Below, piece by piece: positions 22,764 to 34,395 of a DNA stretch of 64,000 bases. Under the pieces are notes generated by a model, which searched no databases, was not told where the DNA came from, and saw only the letters and a list, made by a program, of their open reading frames with translations. Source of the DNA: Sinotaia quadrata. Its lineage: Eukaryota; Mollusca; Gastropoda; Architaenioglossa; Viviparidae. The stretch spans positions 48,926,164 through 48,990,163 of the forward strand of contig CM054177.1 of the NCBI GenBank assembly GCA_028829895.1. The letters are read 5' to 3'. The translations under genes were made by a program, and so were the position numbers. Position 1 is the stretch's first letter. Every line of letters begins with the position of its first letter.

Positions 22764-23590
22764 TTAAAGTTCCTTTACTTAACAGTAAACACCTTTAAGT
22801 CCATTACAAAGTCAGAACATGCTTGCTTTGCAGACAATTATATTTTTCTACATAATTTGTGAAACGACCAGTTTATGGGCAAATATTTCCAGCCATGGGG
22901 ATATTTATATTTTACACTTTGAAAATTGCTGTGAAAACTAATACTTCATTTTAAAAAAACTGCATCATCATTAACGGGCAAATTTTAAACACTTATGTTG
23001 AAGGGAATTCTTTCCGGAATTCCTCAAACACTTTATGTTGACAAGCAGGAGTGACAATAGCGATATCAATTACCTGTAAGCGGGTTTTTTTTAGTAGTTC
23101 TGATCGGTACAGAAGTACATCACTGTAATCGAATAACTCCTTTGAGTTATCGCCCTCTGAACTGTAAGCCGTCAATTGTGCACGCTTCCCTCCCCCCCCC
23201 CCCCCCCCGAGCCTCAGGCGGCACGCGCCTTTCATGACCCAACACGACCTGTCCCATGTGCAGACTGACCTCCAGTTCCGATCAGGAGAAAGTATCTCTT
23301 TGATCCTGGAAACTTTCCGCTCTTGAGGGAAAAAGTGTGAGACGTGCTGACCGATTGTAAGCACAACCTACCGCTGCCTCAGAGCGAGACCATGTTCCAG
23401 AATTTTTGCATATCATGAAAGAAAATAAACAAATACGCCCCCATATCAAGACACACACACACACACCCGCGCAACAACGGTTTTTTAAAAATAATTTTCG
23501 CTGGCAAGCGATTCCAGTTAAAACAGTTAAAATTCAAATGTACTTCGTTTTTATTCCAGATATAACATAACACCTTTCTCGCGAGGCTCA
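22764..23590. other. Partly GC-rich interval with C17 tract
   Basis: A pure C run lies at 23192-23208 and a short CA run at 23451-23466. A 123-codon minus frame (23364-22993) crosses the C run and has no recognisable domain, so no gene is called. Confidence 0.35.
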
Positions 23591-23935
23591 TATTAGGGTG
23601 TCAATAACTTTTTCATTCTCGTAACATACCGTTTGATTTATCAATCACATAATTAAATTCATTCTCACCAGTTCCGTTTTGAATGCCAATCACATAACTT
23701 CTTTCTCCAAGACTCAGTTTTGAGTGTCACTCACATAAATTCTAAGTCCAGTTTTGAATATCAATAACTTAATAACTTAATTTCTTTCTCGCGAGATCCA
23801 GGTTTGAGTGTCAATCACATAATTTCATTCTCGTAGAGTTTTCAATACCATTGAGTGAGCTAGATTCATTGCATTGTATCTTCATACTCGCGAGGTTTAG
23901 TTTTGACACTCTTTATCGCTTACTCGCGAGTCCGC
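23575..23935. repeat. Degenerate ~45-bp repeat with CTCGCGAG palindromes
   Basis: About seven units carry TTTGA(G/A)T(G/A)(T/C)CAATCACATAA and TTTCTTTCTC. An 8-bp palindrome CTCGCGAG recurs (about 23577, 23788, 23886, 23921). The array is old and uneven. Confidence 0.75.
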
Positions 23936-24851
23936 TGTGTTTGAGCCTTGTGGGAATGAAATTATGTCGACTCCCTAACATCAAGCAGATTTTCAAAAAA
24001 CTTGCCGTTCTGGCACTAATTTTCAGTCAGGTGCTTTGATGGTCTTAAAGCGTACAACTCTCACTATAACGTCTAGAACAAATTAAACTTATGATCCAAG
24101 ATTTCAGGCCAATGAGATTGCCGCACAGATTTACGACTGCTTTAAAGAAGGCACTAGAATGATTCTTTTCCCTCCCTCTAACTTTATTAAGCCTGTTTAC
24201 ACACAACATCCGTACAACTATTGAAGAATGCAATTATACCTGTTTTAAGTTTTGAAGACTTTATTTACTGTAGAGAAAGCAAACAGTTTGGGCTTATAAA
24301 TAATCAATGAAAGTAGCAACGTTTTCTCTCTCTTAGAGTGAATATAAATTATACTTATTTTTGACAGTCTATTCTTAGTCATTTAGTAACTAAGAAATTT
24401 ATACAAAAACCCCATATTGTGAACCATTATTAAATTAAACGAACGTCAAAGCTTCAAGTCTACTCTAGGGAATGTGGCGTTAAGAAGTTTTAATTAGTCT
24501 GGAAATAATTGATGCCATGTGCTCGCTGAATAATGTGAACCGCCCTTAACTAAAACGAACTTTAAAGCGACAATGCTACGTCAAAGAGATCTCCCTTCAG
24601 AAAGCTCGATCTGTTCTGGTGATAGCTGACTGCGACTGATCACTGCCTTAGATTAGATTTCTGTAAGCAGAACACAGCCTGTAAATAAATTTAAATATAA
24701 CAAAAAAAGAAATAAAACGGCACATTACCGAGTGAACTAACCTGTTGGCCTGAAACTTCGCTACAAAAAGCTTTGACGCGGCTTTACAGTTCCTTGTACC
24801 CAGCCACTATTTGTTTCTTTTCTTAGAGGTAACTTACGTGTTTTTTTCTTT

Positions 24852-24857
<6 letters not shown>
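23936..24857. other. Unique interval, no gene seen
   Basis: Contains GAGATCTCCCTTCAG near 24587. No exon or element supported. Confidence 0.35.
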
Positions 24858-24914
<57 letters not shown>

Positions 24915-24920
24915 TGTGTT
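24858..24920. repeat. (CT)n(GT)n microsatellite
   Basis: CT run passes into GT run. It would supply a polypyrimidine tract for the AG at 24924-24925. Confidence 0.95.
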
Positions 24921-24925
24921 TTCAG

Positions 24926-25021
24926 AGGCTGGAGACCCTATCCAGCTTCTAGTTCGCTGTTCAGAAATTTATTTCTGCAAAACCATCTGTCTTCGTGAGC
25001 TTGATCGTAGCTGGCAGAATG
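24926..25021 (+). other. Possible 96-bp exon (weak)
   Basis: The segment is preceded by a pyrimidine-rich stretch and TTTTCAG and followed by GGTATGT. It is open in one frame (96 bp, 32 codons) and encodes AGDPIQLLVRCSEIYF and more, with no domain I recognise. The splice signals may be chance next to a CT microsatellite. Confidence 0.15.
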
Positions 25022-26210
25022 GTATGTCTATTTCTATGGAGCTATTTCTGCCGCAGTTAAAACTGTTACTAACTGCTGAAGGTGCGCCGAGTACAAGCTA
25101 ATTGCACGTCTAGCGGTTAATGTTTTCTGTACCCGGAATGTACTTTGACTTGGCTCCGCCTAATTCGGGAAACATTTCATGTTCTGATGACCCAGTAGAC
25201 GACATTTTCTTGTCGATTTCATAGGAATTTTGTTTAATTTTTTATTAAACATTTATTACGCTTATGATTTCCATGTTTAAATAGGTCATGACCCCTTCAG
25301 TTATTGTCAGTGATGGTTGTGCGCATCTATCTATCTGTCCATCCATCCATCCATCTATCTGTCGATCGTTTGCTAGTGAAGAACATGTGTAGTATGGATA
25401 CGGCTGGACCCTATCTGTTACCATGGAGCAGTTTGGTTTGTGGAAAAATACACACAACTGAAGTCGTGGATTTATTTATTCAAGCTGTTATCATGGTGGG
25501 AGGTTAGCAGTTACTGTTTCTGCCCTCTGGGTTCAGTGTGCGCTGAAAGAGACTCATGTTACAAACAGGGTGTGTATTGCACGTGTGATATATACACACA
25601 TTTTGTACCTGTCATCTGCTGACTGTTTGGAATTGCGGAGGACAAACTACTTATTAAAAGGATCATTGTTATGAGATAGTCAGAAAGTCTAAACTGGACG
25701 CCAATAAGTACCGACATTGTGAATGTAGAGATTATTTCTTTCGGGAGCAAGTAGTATTATGGTTACAGTTGTAGGGATGTATGTATACCTATACTGTGAT
25801 GCAAGGATAATAGTATTTCGCTGTTTAATCTTAGATGAATGTATTATATTATTGGCTTTCTTTTCACAATGTCTATAATCTGTCAGTTAGTTGGCTGACC
25901 TAAGAATCATGTATCTGGGAGAGCTTTTCGTTTTAGCAAACTATGTGCTTGGTCTCGGAATCCTACCAGGATCTGGGGAAAACCAAGACTCTATGCCATA
26001 GAGTCTAAGGATAACATGGTCACTTTCAGGGAGCGCTGCTGGTGTATTGGTACTTTAGAACCTTTCAGTTCACATGTTTAGTTCCCTAATGCTGCTGTTA
26101 CTTCTGGTAGCAATGTAACCTTTTTAGTCTACAAGATTTGAAATTTTGATGTGATATCCTGGTAATTATTAAGTGTTTTCTCTCTTTTTATGCTTATGTC
26201 GTTTGATACA
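25022..26210. other. Unique interval, no gene seen
   Basis: A small ATCT/CCAT microsatellite lies at about 25316-25362. Short frames on both strands are unconvincing. Confidence 0.4.
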
Positions 26211-26214
26211 GCAA

Positions 26215-26860
26215 TGAAAGCGAAGTTTACAGCTCAATATTAAATCAGCAGAAGTTTGTCTGCAACTGTAGATTGGATCTTGACAATATTTAGAACAATT
26301 AAAACAACAAAAGTTTGCAACTGTAGACTGGATCTTGACAATATTTAGAACAATTAAAACAACAGAAGTTTGCAACTGTAGACTGGATCTTGACAATATT
26401 TAGAACAATTAAAACAACAGAAGTTTGCAACTGTAGATTGGATCTTGACAATATTTAGAACAATTAAAACAACAGAAGTTTGCAACTGTAGATTGGATCT
26501 TGACAATATTTAGAACAATTAAAACAACAGAAGTTTGCAACTGTAGATTGGATCTTGACAATATTTAGAACAATTAAAACAACAGAAGTTTGCAACTGTA
26601 GATTGGATCTTGACAATATTTAGAACAATTAAAACAACAGAGTTTGTCTGAAACTGTAGATTGGATCTTGACAATATTTGGAACAATTAAAATAACAGAG
26701 TTTGTCTGAAACTGTAGATTGGATCTTGACAATATTTGGAACAATTAAAATAACAGAAGTTTGTCTGAAACTGTAGATTAGATCTTGACAATATTTGGAA
26801 CAATTAAAATAACATAAGTTTGTCTGAAACTGTACATATCTCTTGACAATATCCATAAAC
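26215..26860. repeat. 55-57-bp minisatellite, about 11 copies
   Basis: Units of AACAGAAGTTTGCAACTGTA, GA(T/C)TGGATCTTGACAATATT and TAGAACAATTAAAAC; the period is 55 in the middle. Outer copies have TTTGTCTG in place of TTTG. Diverged copies flank a homogeneous centre. Confidence 0.95.
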
Positions 26861-27069
26861 AGGAAAAACGATTGTGCAAAGAGTGGCACGATAAAGAAAA
26901 CTAAAATCACATCTTAACAACCAAAATCACATTTAATACAACCAAATTAACAACTAGAACTAAAACTACATCTATTATAACCAACACATCTACTACAACC
27001 AGCCAAAAGAACAACCAATAGTTAAAAATACTTTGGAGTTTACAACACTCCTAATTTATCATGGAGCGA

Positions 27070-27238
27070 AAATGTTGACAAAATTAGTGCTAAAAGGCAT
27101 TAAAGCATTTGAGCATACCTTGAATTCCTGTAATATAATATCTGAAAACATGTTGACAAAATTAATGCTAACACATTAATTTTGTTAAAGCATTTTGAGC
27201 ATACCATGAATTCCTGTAACATAATATCTGAAAACATC
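27070..27238. repeat. ~80-bp tandem duplication
   Basis: TGTTGACAAAATTA, GCATACC(T/A)TGAATTCCTGTAA and ATAATATCTGAAAACAT occur twice, the second copy with an extra ACACATTAATTTTGTTAAAG. Confidence 0.85.
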
Positions 27239-27282
27239 TCTTTATGTCGCCCGACCTAACACGTATTAAATATTGTACTTCA

Positions 27283-27592
27283 TCTTGGCTCAGCTCCACT
27301 TCATAGCTCAAAAGAGAAAATTTGAAACTGTGCAAAGGCGACTGCTCGGTATGTTACAGACGGATCGAGAGGTGACACCAGTTTTCCAAGACCTCAGGTG
27401 GGAGTCATTAGCTGAGAGAAGAACTAAAGCCAAGTAGCAAGAATGAACAAAGCAGAGAACGAATGAATTGACATCCCTGTATGTTATCTTCCGACATCAC
27501 TAGGTCACGCACACACTCCTACTCAAAATATTCTATTCCATTCTGCAAGACTGACACAGATTCTCTTACTACATCTCAAAGAACCGTCATCA

Positions 27593-27652
<60 letters not shown>

Positions 27653-27731
27653 AGCGCGCTCACACAGCTCTTTTAACAGGAGTCTCAAAGAACACACACA
27701 CACAGCGCGCGCGCACGCACACACACGCACG

Positions 27732-27784
<53 letters not shown>

Positions 27785-28022
27785 CTTTTCTAACAGGAGT
27801 CTCAAAGAACACACATACACATACACACTCATACAGCGAGCGCGCGCACGCACACACACACACACACACACGCAGCTCTTCTAACAGGAGTCTCAAAGAA
27901 CACACACACACAACGCGCGCATACACACACATACACATCTGTAAGATCAGATTCAAACTCTGGAACACTTTACTTGCTGACTCCCAGCAATCGCCAGTTC
28001 TGCCAAACAGCGTTGAGCTATG
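27283..28022 (+). pseudogene. Non-LTR retrotransposon reverse transcriptase tail, decayed
   Basis: The conceptual translation of 27300-27440 gives VQRRLLGMLQ and LRWESLAERR. After a frameshift and stops, 27490-27600 gives RSRTHSYSKYSIPF, and 27945-28022 gives RFKLWNTLLAD. This order (VQRR, L.WESL..RR, R.RHS, LWN.L) is the usual C-terminal end of CR1/Jockey-type LINE reverse transcriptase proteins. About 345 bp of CA-rich repeats (27598-27945) have grown between the RHS-like and LWN-like motifs. The 5' part is absent. Confidence 0.75.
27598..27945. repeat. Compound (CA)n array with embedded 3-copy spacer
   Basis: Several CA tracts are separated by repeats of ACAGGAGTCTCAAAGAACAC. The phrase CTCAAAGAAC also occurs in the LINE remnant just upstream (about 27576), so the spacer was probably copied from the element during expansion. 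Confidence 0.9.
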
Positions 28023-28165
28023 AATACTAATTAGCATATTTTAATTAGACATTTTAACTCTGAATATTGCCGAACTTGATATCAGCAGCCATTGTTGCTA
28101 AATGCCTTTCATTGACAGCGAAATTGAAATATTCATGTTGGACTAGTTGACAAATGCAATGCCTT

Positions 28166-28330
28166 GTCTTCGTGAGGAACATTACGCAGTTCGTTCTGAG
28201 TTCGAATCCCATAGCATTTTGAGAATTCTCTTTCTGCTATTCTTACTGTCTTCGTGAGGAACATTACGCAGTCCGTTCTGAGTTCGAATCCCATAGCATT
28301 TTGAGAATTCTCTTTCTGCTATTCTTACTG
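28166..28330. repeat. 82-bp tandem duplication with tRNA B-box-like motif
   Basis: Two copies (from 28166 and 28248) share GTCTTCGTGAGGAACATTAC and end TTCTGCTATTCTTACT. Each contains GAGTTCGAATCCCA, close to the RNA polymerase III B box (GGTTCGANTCC). No cloverleaf or clear A box is seen, so a tRNA-derived SINE fragment is possible but unproven. Confidence 0.75.
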
Positions 28331-28417
28331 AGTGGTGCATCCATTATCTTTCTGGCGTTTGATTCGACCTTCCTTGCAGGATTTTTACCACTTTATTGTG
28401 ATGTCTGTTACTTTCCC

Positions 28418-28484
28418 TCTAGAGAATGATAAAGTACTATTCTAGAGAATGATAAAGTACTATTCTAGAGAATGATAAAGTACG
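28418..28484. repeat. 23-bp tandem repeat, 3 copies
   Basis: Unit AGAGAATGATAAAGTACTAT plus TCT. Confidence 0.9.
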
Positions 28485-29340
28485 TATATTGTGTCTTCCA
28501 CGCTCTCGCACACTGGATATTTGGGATGGTCGTGATTTTTGCCTTGCGGGATTTTGTGTTTAGTGACGAACACTTGCTTCTTATTTTCACGTTCTTCTTC
28601 TTCAACTTCATTATCTGTATTTTCCTCTTTCTCTCATTAAATTAACATGAGTTACTGCAAATAACTAAATAAATTAATAACTAAAAGAAATAAATAAAAG
28701 AAATAACTAACAACCAGCATCTGTTTTTCTTTTTCTGTTTTTTTTTTATTTTAAAAACTGACATGAACACGCGTTCATTCACTTATGCACGCACATACAT
28801 GCACATGCGCATATACTGGTCGTCAGTCTTTTTCCATGCAGTAATCTATCGCTCCTTACCACTTTCCAGATGTGCAAATCGTCTGCTCTGCGTCCTCCTG
28901 CCTTTAATTTATAGAGTTATCTCCCTTAAGACGGTCCTTGCGCTGGCGTCTGAAATGTATCAGCGCATCGCAAGTCTGTTTTGTTTCTCCTCTAAGAGAC
29001 AGGGGTCACGTGGTCTACAGCGCTAATAATAGCTTACTTCTACAAGGCATAAGTGCTCAAGTGGGCAGCGGTAACGTAGGAAATTGATAGGTAAACAAAT
29101 CAACTCTGCGGAAATTTAGTGGGAATTTTAACTTGGTAATATGCGTACAGAACGACTAGAAACCTTTCATGTGACTTATAAAATTCATAGCAGTAAACTG
29201 ACCAGTTCTTGAACTCTAAGCCGTTACTTCACTGGAGTGTTTAATACTGACCCCCAACTAAGGGTAACGAGTCAAGTAGTACAACTCATCCGATTGTCAA
29301 CAGTTCGACAGTAAAATTTGCATTGCATTTTTTAATATGT
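28485..29340. other. Unique interval, no gene supported
   Basis: Contains AGTTATCTCCCTTAAGACGG at about 28916. An 87-codon plus frame (28763-29026) has no recognisable domain. Confidence 0.35.
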
Positions 29341-29628
29341 AGCGCGGAGGCGACTCAGTAAGCCTAAGTTCCTAGAGGATACTAAGAAGTCACCTAACTC
29401 GCGATTGGACACGAGTTATGGGAAGCAAGCTCCTATAGGGCACTAAGAAGTCATCTAACTCGCGATTGGACACGAGTTATGGGGATTAAGTTCCTATAAG
29501 TAATAAGAAGTCATCTAACCAACGATTGGACACGAGTTATGGGGATTAAGTTCCTATAAGTAATAAGAAGTCATCTAACCAACGATTGGACACGAGTTAT
29601 GGGGATTAAGTTCCTATAAGTAATAAGA

Positions 29629-29906
<278 letters not shown>

Positions 29907-30217
29907 AGTAATAAGAAGTCATCTAATCCACCATTGGACACGAGTTATGGGGATTAAGTTCCTATAAGTAATAAGAAAGCACATTTTTCAAACAATTTGA
30001 GCATAAGAGTTACCATTAAACATTTTACAGCCTGGCGTCTGTTGCCACTTGCTCATCATGAGTAAGCTAAAGAGAAAGTGGGAAATGCAGAGTCAAATCT
30101 CCGGACAGTCCTGGATTGTTCCAAATGAAGAACAGTGCCAGAGTCTCAACATCCGCAGTTCCGTTTACACTTGTACCTCGTTTACTTGTGCAACGTGTCT
30201 CAATTACTTGTGCAGTA

Positions 30218-30600
30218 TATACCAACAACATTTACACTGCATCCCAATACCAACATTTACACTGCATCTCAATACCAACAACATTTATACTGCATCCCAA
30301 TACCAACATTTACACTGCATCTCAATACCAACAACATTTACACTGCATCTCAATACCAACAACATTTACACTGCATCTCAATACCAACAACATTTACACT
30401 GCATCTCAATACCAACAACTTTTACACTGCGTCTCAATACCAACAACATTTACACTGCATCCCAATACCAACAACTTTTACACTGCATCTCAATACCAAC
30501 AACATTTACACTGCATCTCAATACCAACAACATTTACACTGCATCCCAATACCAACATTTACACTGCATCTCAATACCAACAACACGTACACTGCCTCCT
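30218..30600. repeat. 28-bp minisatellite, about 14 copies
   Basis: Units of ACATTTACACTGCATCTCAA plus TACCAACA. Some units lack AACA. Three plus frames stay open for up to 210 codons because a 28-bp period walks through the frames without stops. Its unit is related to that of 31995-32770. Confidence 0.95.
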
Positions 30601-31990
30601 AATTTGTCTTATGATGGGGAAATCTCCAAAATATTATTTTCATACTTTTATCTAAATATTTTAATGAGATGTGATTTGTGATTTGTATTATTTAAAAATG
30701 TTTCAGAAAGGTTGTGTTTTTTTTTAAAGTGAAGTCTACAATGGACAAGGGTGGATGGAGAAATTAATCTGTTGAGTGAATAGTAGCCAATGGATAGGGA
30801 TGTTGTTATTGTCCGGTAGAACATTGCAACCACTGACCTCTAAGAAATAGCGCTTTGGCTTAAATGTTAGATCTGGAATCTTGGTTTTGACCTTGGTTAT
30901 GTGTTGTGCAATTCTTATGCTGGCATAATCCCGAACATGTTGGATAGGTCGTATTTGTGCTGACAGAATGCAGGTTGAAAGGTACAAGAAAGTCATGGAT
31001 TTTAATTTAATTGGATCAGGGGTGAGTATGGGTAAAGGGGGTGTAGTTTCAAGAGTAATAAAACCACGATAGAAATTCTATTCATCACTCTTTGCAAAAC
31101 GACTCTTTGGGCAAGTTTGAGACTGAGTCCCTCCTTAGCACTGGTTGTATATGGAACAGGAGAACCTTGGCTAGATAAGGTAAAGGCATCTCTCTATTAT
31201 GTGGATGATAGGTTTATTAGGAATGTTATATTATTTGAAACATGTTTAACCTTCAGTCGTTATGCAGAGGCATATGCCAAAATTAGTATTTATTTATGTA
31301 TAAAATGAAGTATACTAGTCTCTGCAATTACTTGTGTTTCATGGGTTTTTTCTTATCTGTCTCCTTTGTTGTCTCTATCTTATTCGGAAATCTTCCATGA
31401 GGGCTTTGGGTGCCTGAGCTTTGGATGCCTGATTCTGATGTATTTATGCCATGTCCAAAGGAGCATCTTCCAGCTGGATGTACCTTGTGCCAGCACATTG
31501 AAGCTGAAGTTAAGTCCTGATTGCAATAATGACTACAGTGTGGCTTGAACTTAATCATACTTTTAATCCCAAAATCACTCTATGACTATAAACTAGGACA
31601 TAATGTATTCTGCTGATTCTATAAAGATGGTTAAACTCTTCTATTATTAAATATTATTAATTGTTCAGTCTTGAATATATGTTTATGACATGTAAATTTT
31701 TTCTTTGTACATTATCGAAATTTGTAGTGATAGTCACATGATTATGTCTTGTTCTCTGTACGTCTCTACATCTATTTATGTAACTATTGTATAAAATCTA
31801 TTTCGTGGTTTAATAACTATGGGAGCTGTGAGTCGAATTGACATCGGCGTACTTGCATATCGGCATAACAGTTGAAGACATACATATATAACCAGTGGCC
31901 CATACTCTGCATCGCCCTTGTAGACGTTTTGTATCATAACTAAATGCAAATATTGATATGATTCATTATTACAAAGTCACCCCTGAGAAC
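30601..31990. other. Unique interval, no gene supported
   Basis: Short frames on both strands (for example 31117-31308 plus and 30996-30736 minus) show no domain. Nothing further identified. Confidence 0.4.
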
Positions 31991-31994
31991 AGCG

Positions 31995-32775
31995 GTGACA
32001 CAAATACCAATAACAAGTACACTGCACTCCAATACCAATAACACGTGTAATGCATCCCAATACCAATAACATGTATTGCTGCACCCCAATATCAATAACA
32101 CATACACTGCACCCCAATATCAATAACACATACACTGCACCCCAATATCAATAACACATACACTGCACCCCAATATTAATAATACGTACACTGCATCCCT
32201 CTACCAATAACATGTACACTGCACCCATCTACCAATAACATGTACACTGCACCCCTCTACCAATAACATCTACACTGCACCCCTCTACCAATAACATGTA
32301 CACTGCACCCTTGTACACTAACACGTACACTATATCCCAACACCAATAACATGTATACTGCACACCACCAATACCAATAAAATATACACATTGCATCCCA
32401 ATATCAAATAACATGTCCACTGCACTCCAATACCAATAACTAACATGTCCACTGCACTCCAATACCAATAACATGTCCACTGCACTCCAATACCAATAAC
32501 ATGTCCACTGCACTCCAATACCAATGTGTACAATGTATCCCAATACCAATAACATGTGCACTGCATCCCAATACCAATAGCATGTGCACTGCACACAAAT
32601 ACCAATACATGTACAATGTACCCCAATACCAATATCATATACACTGTACTCCAATATCATGTATCTTGTACAAAGTATCCCAATATTATGTAAATTGTAC
32701 AATGAACCCAGTACCAATATGTACACTGCACCCCAATACCAATAACGTGTTATAATGTACCCCAATTCCAATACT
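31995..32775. repeat. ~28-bp minisatellite, about 27 copies
   Basis: Units of AATACCAATAACATGTACAC plus TGCACCCC, more diverged than the array at 30218. The shared plan AATACCAAYAACAT.TACACTGCA.C.C shows common ancestry. A 180-codon minus frame is array read-through. Confidence 0.95.
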
Positions 32776-33235
32776 GTGTATACCCCTCATCCAAGTAATT
32801 CAAGGCCGGCAGTTTACTGAGTCCCGTTGCTCGGAACATGGGCGTCAGAAACTTAAGCAAACAAATGCAAGATCTTACTTGGTATACGGCATGAATAATT
32901 TATCAACTGGAGAGGACTGCTTTCTTCATAACTTTTCTTGTCATTATCCACATCTTATCTATTTCTGGAAGGTCATTCATGTAGTGGAGAGAGACTCTTC
33001 AGCAGAGAAACTACGGCAAGAAACAACACAACAAATACATACTTGTAAGTGTTACCATAATTCTTTCCCCCCTTTTCTTTCTCTCATTCCTTAAAGGGCC
33101 CTTTAAAAATTCGTGTTTCTGATTATCAGTTCTTTTTTCCTGCGTCAATCTGCGCATCTGGGTAATTTCTTGGAGTGGAAAATAAAGTGAAATGTTTGCA
33201 CCAGTTTTATAAAGTTATAGTTATTATTGTGGAAT
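32776..33235. other. Unique interval, no gene supported
   Basis: A 71-codon plus frame (32879-33094) has no recognisable domain. Confidence 0.35.
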
Positions 33236-33237
33236 TA

Positions 33238-33700
33238 GGATAGCACCACTTGAATAAAGTATAAGTTATTATTATGGAGAGAGGATAGCACCAGTTTTAT
33301 AAAGTATAAGTTATTATTATGGAGAGAGGATAGCACTAGTTTTATAAAGTACAAGTTATTATTATGGAGAGAGGATAGCACCAGTTTTATAAAGTATAAG
33401 TTATTATTATGGAGAGAGGATAGCACCAGTTTTATAAAGTACAAGTTATTATTATGGAGAGAGGATAGCACCAGTTTTATAAAGTATAAGTTATTATTAT
33501 GGAGAGAGGATAGCACCAGTTTTATAAAGTACAAGTTATTATTATGGAGAGAGGATAGCACCAGTTTTATAAAGTATAAGTTATTATTATGGAGAGAGGA
33601 TAGCACTAGTTTTATAAAGTACAAGTTATTATTATGGAAAAAGGATAGCATCACATGTAAAGTACAAGTTATTATTGTGAAGATATAGCTCCACTTTATA
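33238..33700. repeat. 45-bp minisatellite with 90-bp higher-order period
   Basis: About ten units of ACCAGTTTTATAAAGTATAA plus GTTATTATTATGGAGAGAGG and ATAGC. In the centre TATAAG and TACAAG variants alternate strictly, so the true recent repeat is a 90-bp dimer. The long minus frame (15-residue period) is a by-product. Confidence 0.95.
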
Positions 33701-34395
33701 AAGTACAGGTTTAGAGATAGCATGTGTAAGATCCTAAAATCGTGAATTAAAAGTACAACCATTGATTACTTTATTTTCCCAACAAGACAGGTTAAAAAAT
33801 TTAAATAATTGAACAATCGAATAAAGTCCTCATTTGTTTCTTTGGAAGTTAATTGTATGAAGATCTTTTCAGCCCTATTCGAATATAACTTGACAAAAAT
33901 ACATTCCTACATTAAAATTAACTATTTTTAGACGAGTGTCTTTATAATTCGGCTCGGAGATCTGACAATAATCAATTGACTGAGACTCACCTAACCCAAA
34001 ACATTGTCAGTCTAGGCATTTGAGCTTAAAATTATTCATGATCGTTTTTAACTTTAACAACATAATCTTAGTGAATATAATCTATAATACGGTCTCAAAA
34101 TCAAAGTTTAAAATATTTCTTTCCTAGTGAAAACTAAAATTTCAAGGTGGGTTTTAGAAAATTAACATCATAATAATTTTTCAGAATCTTGTCATTAATT
34201 AGCTCACCGAATCATCGAAACCAGATGACTTCATAGGTCATTTGCACATTATAGTAACTTGGGAATCTATGTTAGCGACAGACTGGATTAGCATACGTGT
34301 AATCCTCATCGTGATGGTGCTTGCTTAAAGATTTCAAGAGATAATGTGTGTTTGTGTCTTTACAGAGAAGGTATGTATTTAGATCAAAATTATTA
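33701..34395. other. AT-rich interval, no gene seen
   Basis: No exon or element identified. The TTA at 34393-34395 is the left target duplication of the transposon that follows. Confidence 0.4.

Noticed and set aside
23192..23364. 123-codon minus frame through a poly-G tract
   Set aside because: The GGG run encodes polyglycine; flanks show no domain and homopolymer length is unreliable.
27481..28023. 180-codon plus frame with THTHTH runs
   Set aside because: CA microsatellites inside a LINE relic; only its ends are meaningful and are annotated as such.
33235..33762. 175-codon minus frame with a 15-residue repeat
   Set aside because: Array read-through (45-bp units).
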